Source: DATFVJ01 sp963826515 (lineage in GTDB: Bacteria; Actinomycetota; Actinomycetes; Streptosporangiales; Streptosporangiaceae). From it: a DNA stretch of 64,000 nucleotides. The stretch spans positions 496,001 to 560,000 of the forward strand of contig CAWGXI010000012.1 of assembly GCA_963826515.1 (NCBI GenBank), written 5' to 3'. Shown here piece after piece: positions 53,026-60,438 of the stretch. The translations under genes were made by a program, and so were the position numbers. How positions within the stretch are numbered: position 1 is the stretch's first letter; each line of letters starts with the position of its first letter. The notes under the pieces were generated by a model, which was not told where the DNA came from, did no database searches, and saw only the letters and a list, made by a program, of their open reading frames with translations.

Positions 53026-53565
53026 ATGCGCGGCATTACCTTGACGGCGCCGCTCGCGGCTTCGAAGTCGAGCTCGGGCTCACCGTTCACACTGATCATC
53101 ATTCTTTTGCTGATCGTCGGTATTTTCTACTTCCTGATGATCAGGCCCCAGCGGAACCGCCAGCGTCAGGCCATGCAGACCCAGAGTGGTGTCGTCCCTG
53201 GCCAGCGGGTCCGCACCACCGCGGGACTGTACGGCACAGTGACCGCTGTGGACGATGGCGACGTGGTGATCGAGGTGGCGCCCGGCGTCGAGGTCCGCTT
53301 CCTGAAGCGCGCCATCATGGACGTCCTGTCAGACGCGCCCGCCGACGGTGCCGACGGCGCCTACGACGCGGACGGTACTGCTGGCACGGACGGCCTTACT
53401 GGCAAGGACAGCACGATCGACGGCACGGGCAACGGCACGGGCAACGGCGCGTACCCGGCCGCGGACGTGGCGGCTGATGAGACCGAGCCCCCGCCGCGCG
53501 CCACGCGGCCCGCGGCCGATGCGGGAACCGAGGGTGGCCGCGACGGCCAGGCGGCGGAGAAGTAG
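53026..53565 (+). CDS. yajC: Preprotein translocase subunit YajC
   Basis: Small partner of SecDF in the Sec translocon. Start ATG 53026 with GGAAGGA upstream; 179 aa versus about 110 in many species. One membrane helix (TLIIILLLIVGIFYFLMI) is followed by the family motif RPQRNRQRQAMQTQSGVVPGQRVRTTAGLYGTV and EVAPGVEVRFLKRAI. The last 75 residues are acidic, Gly/Asp/Thr-rich and repetitive (GTGNGTGNG). It is followed by secD at 52 bp. Confidence 0.93.
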   Translation: MRGITLTAPLAASKSSSGSPFTLIIILLLIVGIFYFLMIRPQRNRQRQAMQTQSGVVPGQRVRTTAGLYGTVTAVDDGDVVIEVAPGVEVRFLKRAIMDVLSDAPADGADGAYDADGTAGTDGLTGKDSTIDGTGNGTGNGAYPAADVAADETEPPPRATRPAADAGTEGGRDGQAAEK

Positions 53566-53617
53566 CGAAGACGCGCACCGGACCGTTAACACCGGACCGT
53601 GACAAGGACAGGCGGAA

Positions 53618-55606
53618 GTGGCTCCACCGAAGAGTAATGTCCCGAGGCCGGGACGCACCCTCGCGGTGCTGGCGGCGCTAGTTGTCGTGCTGCTCATCGC
53701 TATCGTCGGCAAGGATGCGTTGAGCCCTAGCCAATGGCATAAGGGCTTCAAGATAAAGCTCGGCCTCGACTTGAGCAGCGGCACGACCGTAACGCTGCGG
53801 GCGGTAACCGTCCATGGCGGCAAGCCGCCGCAGGCGAGCATGCAGAAGGCCCTGCAAATCATCCGCGAGCGGGTGAACGGCACGGGCGTCACAGAAGCTC
53901 AGGTGGCACAGGAGGGCAGCGACATCATCAACGTCGCGGTCCCCGGCGTCGGCCAGCAGAAACTGGTCAGCCTGGTCGGCAAGACAGCGGTACTCCGGTT
54001 CCGCCAGGTGCTGCTTGAGTCGTCGAACACGCCCGCCCCTGCTGCCACGCCCACGCCGGCACCGTCAGGCACCTCCTCAGGGACTACGGCTCCGTCACCG
54101 AGCACATCGCCGAGCGCTTCGCCCAGCGCTTCTCACCCGGCCAAGGCGTCGCCGGCTGCGTCTTCGCACGCACTCGGTGATTTCGATGGGAAAGCCCCGG
54201 TTGCCACGGGCACCGGCGGCACGGCGCTCGACCAGGGTGCCGCCCGCCTGACCGCCGCTTTTTCGCCGTCACCCACACCTGTGCCTTCAGGCGCTGCTGC
54301 CGCCGCGACACCTGCACCGTCACCGGCCACCTCCTCGTCGGCGGCGCAGCAGGGCGAGTCGACCGCCGGTGTCGACCCAAAGGTCCTCGCGCTGTTCGCC
54401 AAGCTGGACTGCAGCAAGCCCAACTGGCAGCAGCAGGTCGGCTACAACCCGAATGCCGAGGACAACCCGGACTCCCAAATCGTCTCCTGCTCGCAGGATG
54501 GCAGCACCAAATACCTGCTCGACGTCGCCAAGGTCGAGGGCAGCGACATCCGCGACGCTGCCGCGGGACTACCCAACTCCGGTACATCGGTCGGCACCCA
54601 GTGGCAGATCAACTTCACCTTCAACAACGCGGGCGGCGCGAAGTTCTACACACTGACCTCGCAGATGAACAGCCAGTACGGCAACAACGGCAACCCCACG
54701 TCCGTGCGCGACCAGTTCGCGATCGTGCTCGACGGTGTCGTGATCTCCGCGCCCAACGTGGACCAGGGAGCGATCCCCTGCTGCAACTCCCAGATCACCG
54801 GTAACTTCACCCAGCAGCAGGCGACCGACCTCGCCAACGTGCTGAAATACGGTGCGCTCCCGCTGAAGTTCAACACGCAGGCGGTGAACACGGTGACGCC
54901 CACCCTCGCACGTAGCCAGCTTGACAGCGGCCTGATAGCGGCGGCAATCGGCTTTGTGCTTGTCATGGCCTACTTGCTGCTCTACTACCGCGGCCTGGGC
55001 CTGGTGGCCATCTCCAGCCTGCTGATATCTGCGCTGCTCACCTACCTGTCGGTGCTCACCCTCGGCAGGTACATGGGCTTCGCCCTCTCCCTCGCCGGGA
55101 TCGCAGGGCTCATCGTGGCCATCGGCATCACCGCCGACTCGTTCGTGGTGTTCTTCGAGCGCCTGCGTGACGAGGTGCGGGACGGCAACACACTGCGCAC
55201 CGCCGTGGAACGCGGGTGGAAGCGGGCAAGGCGCACGATCTTGGTGTCCGACACGGTGTCGTTCCTCGCCGCGGCGTTCTTGTACTACTTTGCGATCGGC
55301 GACGTCAAGGGCTTCGCTTTCACCCTCGGGCTCACCACCATCATCGACGTGGTCGTGGTCTTCCTGTTCACCAAGCCCATGATTACTCTGCTCGCGGGCA
55401 CACGGTTCTACGGTGGCGGTCACCCGCTCTCCGGGCTCGACCCGGCCAGGCTCGGCGCACGCGCGTCCTGGCGGGCATCGCCGCGGCCGGTGGCCCAGTC
55501 ACCCACGGGCGCGGGGACAGCCCGCGCCGGCGAGGCGCCGCGCGGTGCGGGCGCGCAGCCGCGAAGCGGCCAGGCTGGGTCCCGTACCAGCCCGAAGGAG
55601 GCATGA
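53618..55606 (+). CDS. secD: Protein translocase subunit SecD
   Basis: RND-type membrane protein that helps pull secreted proteins across using the proton gradient. GTG 53618; 662 aa. An N-terminal helix (TLAVLAALVVVLLIAIVG), the periplasmic part with LGLDLSSGTTVTLRAV, IIRERVNGTGVTEAQVAQEG, and five C-terminal helices with GLIVAIGITADSFVVFFERLRDEVRDG. A Ser/Thr/Pro/Ala-rich insert of about 120 residues (roughly 132-255) interrupts the periplasmic domain, longer than usual. secF follows with overlap at ATGATG. Confidence 0.95.
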   Translation: MAPPKSNVPRPGRTLAVLAALVVVLLIAIVGKDALSPSQWHKGFKIKLGLDLSSGTTVTLRAVTVHGGKPPQASMQKALQIIRERVNGTGVTEAQVAQEGSDIINVAVPGVGQQKLVSLVGKTAVLRFRQVLLESSNTPAPAATPTPAPSGTSSGTTAPSPSTSPSASPSASHPAKASPAASSHALGDFDGKAPVATGTGGTALDQGAARLTAAFSPSPTPVPSGAAAAATPAPSPATSSSAAQQGESTAGVDPKVLALFAKLDCSKPNWQQQVGYNPNAEDNPDSQIVSCSQDGSTKYLLDVAKVEGSDIRDAAAGLPNSGTSVGTQWQINFTFNNAGGAKFYTLTSQMNSQYGNNGNPTSVRDQFAIVLDGVVISAPNVDQGAIPCCNSQITGNFTQQQATDLANVLKYGALPLKFNTQAVNTVTPTLARSQLDSGLIAAAIGFVLVMAYLLLYYRGLGLVAISSLLISALLTYLSVLTLGRYMGFALSLAGIAGLIVAIGITADSFVVFFERLRDEVRDGNTLRTAVERGWKRARRTILVSDTVSFLAAAFLYYFAIGDVKGFAFTLGLTTIIDVVVVFLFTKPMITLLAGTRFYGGGHPLSGLDPARLGARASWRASPRPVAQSPTGAGTARAGEAPRGAGAQPRSGQAGSRTSPKEA

Positions 55607-56886
55607 TGTCGCGCCTCGGTAACATCGGCGGCCGGCTTTACCGCGGCGAGGTCTCGTTCGACTTCATCGGCAGGAAACGTGTCTCCTACCTGATCTCGGC
55701 GTCGCTGATCCTGATCAGCCTCGTCGCGCTGCTCGTGCGCGGGCTGAACTATAGCGTCGAGTTCAAGGGCGGCACGCTCTTCCAGTTCAAGGCGGCGAAC
55801 GCCACGATCAGCGAGGTGGCCGCCACTGCGAAGGCGGGCGGGGCCCCTGACGACCCGATCGTGCAGCAGCTCACGGGTGGCGGGGTGCCCGGCTGGCAGG
55901 TGCAGACCCAGCCGCTCACGGAAAAACAGGTGACAAGCGTCGAGGACGCGCTCTCGTCGCGGTTCCACGCACAGGTCAGCGTCAACTCGGTCGGCGCGAG
56001 CTGGGGAAGGGACATCTCGCAGAAGGCGCTGGAAGGGCTGATCTTCTTTCTCGTCGCGATCGTCCTTTACCTGACGATCGCGTTCGAGTGGAAGATGGCC
56101 GCAGCCGCGATCATCAAGCTGCTCCATGACATCCTGATCGCCGTCGGCATCTATGCCCTCGTCGGCTTCGAGGTGTCGCCTGCGTCGGTGATCGGCCTGC
56201 TCACGATCCTTGGCTACTCGCTGTATGACACCGTGGTTGTCTTCGACAAGGTCAGGGAGAATACCGCTGGCCTGCTCGGCGGCGCCAGGATGACCTACAG
56301 CCAGTCCGCCAACCTCGCGGTGAACCAGACGCTTGTCCGCTCGATCAACACGGCGATCATCGGGCTGCTGCCTGTTGCCGCGATCTTGTTCGTGGGGGCT
56401 GGCCTGCTCGGCGCGGGCACCCTGAAGGACCTCGCGCTAGTGCTGTTTGTCGGCATGCTGCTAGGCACCTACTCGTCCATCTGCATCGCCACGCCGATTC
56501 TCGCGACCTTGAAGGAACGCGAGCCGCAATACCAGGCTCTTGCCCGCCGGGTTGCGGCACACGAGTCCGGCGCGCGCGCGGAGCGGCGGCAGGCGAAGAA
56601 GGCCAAGGCGAAGGCCGGGGTCGCGGCCACCGGAGCGGCCATCGGGTCCGATGACATGGGCCATGCCGACGCCACGGCCGAGGGCGGCAACGCGGATCAG
56701 GGACCGGCTCCTCCTGCGGCGGCGGCAACCGGCGCGCCAGGCGGCGGATCAGCCCGCGGCGCCGCGTCGCGCGGTCAGCAGGGCCAGGGCCGGCAGGGCC
56801 AGGGTCAGCGTAGTGGAGGCCAGCGCCAGCAGCCGAGGCGCTCGAGCGCGGCCAAGAGACGCCCGAGCGGCAAGAAGAAGAGGTAG
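55606..56886 (+). CDS. secF: Protein translocase subunit SecF
   Basis: Partner of SecD. ATG 55606 (or the adjacent ATG 55603) with AAGGAGG; 426 aa against about 300-320 for the core. Core motifs: YRGEVSFDFIGRKR, SVEFKGGTLFQF, and GLLTILGYSLYDTVVVFDKVREN, then SINTAIIGLLPVAAILFVG. The last 110 residues are a basic, Gln/Gly/Ala-rich tail (GQQGQGRQGQGQRSGGQRQQ, ending SGKKKR), probably cytoplasmic. Actinobacterial SecF often has a basic tail but this one is long. Confidence 0.95.
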   Translation: MSRLGNIGGRLYRGEVSFDFIGRKRVSYLISASLILISLVALLVRGLNYSVEFKGGTLFQFKAANATISEVAATAKAGGAPDDPIVQQLTGGGVPGWQVQTQPLTEKQVTSVEDALSSRFHAQVSVNSVGASWGRDISQKALEGLIFFLVAIVLYLTIAFEWKMAAAAIIKLLHDILIAVGIYALVGFEVSPASVIGLLTILGYSLYDTVVVFDKVRENTAGLLGGARMTYSQSANLAVNQTLVRSINTAIIGLLPVAAILFVGAGLLGAGTLKDLALVLFVGMLLGTYSSICIATPILATLKEREPQYQALARRVAAHESGARAERRQAKKAKAKAGVAATGAAIGSDDMGHADATAEGGNADQGPAPPAAAATGAPGGGSARGAASRGQQGQGRQGQGQRSGGQRQQPRRSSAAKRRPSGKKKR

Positions 56887-56891
56887 CCCGG

Positions 56892-57467
56892 GTGGATCCG
56901 AGCGCGTGCCCGCCCGCCGCGTGCCTCCTCGCGGAGGGCGCAGCGGATGGCGCGCTGAATGACCTGATCAGGGCACGGATCCGTGACGTGCGGGACTTTC
57001 CGAGTCCGGGCATCGTGTTCAAGGACATCACGCCGCTGCTCGGTGATCCTGCCGTGTTCGGCGCGGTGATCAGCGCTCTCGCGGCCGGGCACGGGCAGGT
57101 GGACAAGGTGGCGGGCATCGAGGCACGAGGGTTCATCCTCGCCGCGCCGGTCGCGTGCGCCCTCGGCGCCGGCTTCGTCCCCGTGCGCAAGCAGGGCAAG
57201 CTTCCTGCGGCGACCCATACGCAGACTTACGAACTTGAGTACGGCACCGCCACCGTCGAGGTGCACATGGACGCCTTCGCGCCCGGCGACCGGGTGCTCA
57301 TCGTGGACGATGTGCTCGCCACCGGCGGCACGGCGCGGGCGACCGCAGAACTCATCCGCCGCTCGGGCGCCGATGTCACCGCGGTCGCCGTGCTGCTCGA
57401 ACTTGGCTTCCTGAGCGGCAGAGACGGCCTGGACGACCTGAACATCCGCCCGCTGCTCACGGTATGA
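56892..57467 (+). CDS. apt: Adenine phosphoribosyltransferase
   Basis: Salvages adenine with PRPP to AMP. GTG 56892, five bases after secF; 191 aa. The family opening RIRDVRDFPSPGIVFKDITPLLGD is at about residues 30-53, GIEARGFILAAPVA and FVPVRKQGKLP follow, and the PRPP loop is VLIVDDVLATGGTARAT. Position between secF and relA matches M. tuberculosis. The first 25 residues are variable, so a later start is possible. Confidence 0.94.
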   Translation: MDPSACPPAACLLAEGAADGALNDLIRARIRDVRDFPSPGIVFKDITPLLGDPAVFGAVISALAAGHGQVDKVAGIEARGFILAAPVACALGAGFVPVRKQGKLPAATHTQTYELEYGTATVEVHMDAFAPGDRVLIVDDVLATGGTARATAELIRRSGADVTAVAVLLELGFLSGRDGLDDLNIRPLLTV

Positions 57468-57504
57468 CCGGCCGCGAAGGCCGCCGGCCCGGCCGCTGGT
57501 GACG

Positions 57505-59154
57505 TCACCGTAGCCATTCGGCCAGGGCCTGCCGCTTGGCGCTGCATCCGGCGACCGGTTCACCTCGCCACTGGGGTACCAGCGAAGGCGTGAGCGGCGG
57601 CGCCAGCCACGCCGCTGCTGCCGCCCGCACGAGCCGATTGGCCTCGGCGCTGCGCGGGTCAGCGAGCAGCCTTCCTGTCTCGACGAAGCCCACGATGAGA
57701 CGCGCCGCCTCTTTATCGTCGAGCAGGTAACCGTGCAGCCGCATGACCACGCCGGACGGCGCGGCGACACGCGCGGTAAACGGCGACGCGACCGCGTCGG
57801 CGAGCGAGAAGAGCACGGCTTCCTGCACGCCCTGGGGCGGGCAGGTGAACAGGCCTTGCAGAACCGGCCCATGATCGTCTACCGAGCGGATGAATGCCCC
57901 GTCAGCGTCGATGTGCAGTGGCGTCGTCGCGCCGATCGCTGCGCTGAGGCCCCGCAGGATGGCCCCGGTGGCGACGCCCCAGCCCTGTGCGTTCGCGGGT
58001 GGGAAGTAGTCTCGCCCGGGATCGACCAGCGGATCGAGGAGGACGATCTTGCTGACCGGCGCGCCGGTCACGGTGGCCAGGTAGGTCTGCACGGCGAGCG
58101 ACCCCTCGCTGTCCGCCACGATCGCCACGCGGTGGCCTGTGCGCAGGTACATCGTCTCAACCTGCGTGGCGAGGAGCCTGACAGTCCGGCCAAGCGGTTG
58201 CTGCGTCGCATTCGGTGCGTAGCGCAGCGGATTCCCGTCGGCAGCGAGGCCCCGGTAAGAGAAGCGCTCGACAGGCAGGGAGCCGATCGGCATGGGCGTC
58301 GACCCGTTCCATGCGCTGTGGTAGCCGCTGACCAGGAGCACCTCAGCGCCCTGCTGTGTGTCGTTCGAGACCTGATACGTGGCATGATCCCCGGCGCCAA
58401 GCCTGACGGCAAAGGAAATGCTCGCGACCACGACTGCCGCCATGGCCGCCACCCCGATCGGCGCGAGCGGGATCGGGAGCGAGTTGCACTGGGCCACGCT
58501 CGCCCGCACGATGCCCATGTAGGCGCGCGCGCTGAACAGTCCCGTGCAGGCAGCGGCCAGCGGGGCGGCCCAGGTGGGTACGGACGCCGCTACCGCACCT
58601 CCTGCGGTGATCGCCGCGAATGTTCCCAGCGACCACATGACCGCCCGCAGCGGCGGCAGGCGCCGCCACCACGAGTTGACCTCGCCGTGGGAGGTTAGCG
58701 TGGCGATGATGACCGCTATCGGCATGCCGGCCAGGAACAGGTCGGAGACCGGCATCACGTCCATCGCCGACGCAGCGGCGGCGGACGGCAACAGCAGGAC
58801 CGCGACGACGGGCGTGAACGCGGCCGTTCGCCGCATGACGGCGCTCCACGCTGGCCGGGGCAGGCCAGCGGGCCAGGCAAGCAGGATTAGGCCGCAATCG
58901 AGCGCGGACCGCCAGCAGAGCATCGCTGCGGACTCCGCCGCGAACGTAGCCCACGAGAAGTGGTAGGCGAGCAGAAAGCGCAGGTCGTGGTACACACCGT
59001 AGGGTGCGGGGGCGGTGGCACCCGGAGCGAGCGGAACCGATCCTCGCAGTCCGACCGCGATGAGAATGACAGCCTCAAGCGCAGGCAGCCCCGCACATAG
59101 CAGCACCAGCCAGGCGCGTGGCCCCAGGGTTGGCCAGCGCCCGGACCCCATCAT
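57505..59154 (-). CDS. Multi-pass membrane protein with alpha/beta-hydrolase-like domain
   Basis: 549-aa protein (start ATG 59154 or 59151). The N-terminal half holds about seven membrane helices (for example WLVLLCAGLPALEAVILIAVG, VLLLPSAAAAS, IGVAAMAAVVVASISFAV). The C-terminal half, after about residue 265, resembles an alpha/beta hydrolase: VLLVSGYHSAWNG, and VAIVADSEGSLAVQTYLA with a nucleophile-elbow-like G/D-x-S/E pattern (DSEGS), then KIVLLDPLVDPGRDYFPP and RLHGYLLDD. The elbow does not fit GxSxG exactly, so catalysis is doubtful. Family not recognised. It converges with apt across 37 bp. Confidence 0.65.
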   Translation of the reverse strand: MMGSGRWPTLGPRAWLVLLCAGLPALEAVILIAVGLRGSVPLAPGATAPAPYGVYHDLRFLLAYHFSWATFAAESAAMLCWRSALDCGLILLAWPAGLPRPAWSAVMRRTAAFTPVVAVLLLPSAAAASAMDVMPVSDLFLAGMPIAVIIATLTSHGEVNSWWRRLPPLRAVMWSLGTFAAITAGGAVAASVPTWAAPLAAACTGLFSARAYMGIVRASVAQCNSLPIPLAPIGVAAMAAVVVASISFAVRLGAGDHATYQVSNDTQQGAEVLLVSGYHSAWNGSTPMPIGSLPVERFSYRGLAADGNPLRYAPNATQQPLGRTVRLLATQVETMYLRTGHRVAIVADSEGSLAVQTYLATVTGAPVSKIVLLDPLVDPGRDYFPPANAQGWGVATGAILRGLSAAIGATTPLHIDADGAFIRSVDDHGPVLQGLFTCPPQGVQEAVLFSLADAVASPFTARVAAPSGVVMRLHGYLLDDKEAARLIVGFVETGRLLADPRSAEANRLVRAAAAAWLAPPLTPSLVPQWRGEPVAGCSAKRQALAEWLR

Positions 59155-59553
59155 GCAAAGCACCTGCTCACGGTGCGGCGTTCGCCACACCGCAGGCCGA
59201 GTGACTGTGACGCCGCGGCGTTTGCGGGTTCGCGGTCACGGACGTCGCCCTTCCCGAGGTCCACCACAGACAATATGCCCGCTCGGCCCGGCGTGGATTA
59301 GCGGGGGCGTCCGCCACCGCCCGCGTCGCCCCGGCCGCGCCATGGCAACGGAAGCAACCGGGAGACCGCGGTAATGCCCCGCTGAATGCCCGCAGGTCAG
59401 CCGGCCGCGGCTCGACCCTGCTTCCGGGCCGGGGGATCTCAGGGAATCCGGTGCTGTCATGCTGTTGTTGCGGAAGCAAAGCTGTGCGGCGGCCAGCACG
59501 GGCGGCGGTGATCCCGGAGGTGCGCACGCCGACCGGCAGGAAGACTGCGTCAG
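59155..59553. other. Divergent intergenic region, nothing recognised
   Basis: About 400 bp between the membrane hydrolase gene and the PAP2 gene. Short frames here do not resemble proteins, and no hairpin stands out. Promoters for both genes are expected here. Confidence 0.5.
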
Positions 59554-60438
59554 ATGCCTCATTGGGAAATGTCCTGGCAGCTCGCCGCGATCGTGGCCGC
59601 GTGCCTGTTCGCCGGCGCGGGGCTGGCATGGCTGCCGCGCCGGCGCCCGCTCAGCCTTGCTGTGCCGTTTGTCCGTGAGGCTGGGCTTGTCGTCGGCCTG
59701 TTCGCACTCTGGCAGTACGCGGGAAGTTTCTCGGTGATGGGCTCAGAAGGCGCGATGCCGCGGGCGTGGTGGATCTGGCATACCGAGCGCGCCTGGCACC
59801 TGCCCAGTGAAGCCGCGGTTCAGCATCTCGTGCTTCCGCACCCGCTGGTCGTCCAGGCCTTCAACATTTACTACGCAACGATGCACTTCACCGTACTGAT
59901 CATCTTTCTGATCTGGCTCTTTGCCAGGCACCGCGACCACTACAGGCAGATCCGCATCACATTGGTCGTGCTTACGGCTGCCTGCCTGCTCATCCAGCTC
60001 ATGCCGGTCGCACCCCCGCGCATGCTTACCGGAGTGGGGCTTGTCGATACCGCGCAGGTCTACGGCCAGTCGGTGTACTCGTTTGGTGGCGGGATGGCCG
60101 ATTCCCTGTCGGCGATGCCGTCGGTCCATGTGGGGTGGGCCATGCTGGTCGCGATCGGCACCTGGCGGGCCACAGTTGGCCGCGGCCGGTGGGTCGCTGT
60201 CGCGCACGCGGTCCTGACCTGGATCGTGGTAATCGTCACCGCCAACCACTTCTGGCTCGATGGGATGGTAGCCGTAGCGCTGCTGCTAGTTGGCCTGCTC
60301 GTGGCGGCTGCGGCGGGTGTCTTGCGGCCCTTCCTGCCCGCCTGGGGCCCGGCATGGCGCCGCGACCTGGCGTCTCCAGAATCGTCCCCCGATAAACTGA
60401 GTACCTCGGCGGAGGTGAGGAGTACGGGTGTCCGGTGA
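59554..60438 (+). CDS. PAP2-superfamily membrane phosphatase
   Basis: 294-aa integral membrane phosphatase, most like the inositolphosphorylceramide-synthase/PAP2_3 group common in actinobacteria. Start ATG 59554. About six helices. The family opening is FALWQYAGSFSVMGSEGAMPRAWWIWHTERAWHLPSE, and the catalytic histidines are in AMPSVHVGWAMLVAIG and TANHFWLDGMVAV. The usual substrates are lipid phosphates. The gene end overlaps the relA start by 11 nt, implying coupled expression. Confidence 0.88.
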   Translation: MPHWEMSWQLAAIVAACLFAGAGLAWLPRRRPLSLAVPFVREAGLVVGLFALWQYAGSFSVMGSEGAMPRAWWIWHTERAWHLPSEAAVQHLVLPHPLVVQAFNIYYATMHFTVLIIFLIWLFARHRDHYRQIRITLVVLTAACLLIQLMPVAPPRMLTGVGLVDTAQVYGQSVYSFGGGMADSLSAMPSVHVGWAMLVAIGTWRATVGRGRWVAVAHAVLTWIVVIVTANHFWLDGMVAVALLLVGLLVAAAAGVLRPFLPAWGPAWRRDLASPESSPDKLSTSAEVRSTGVR

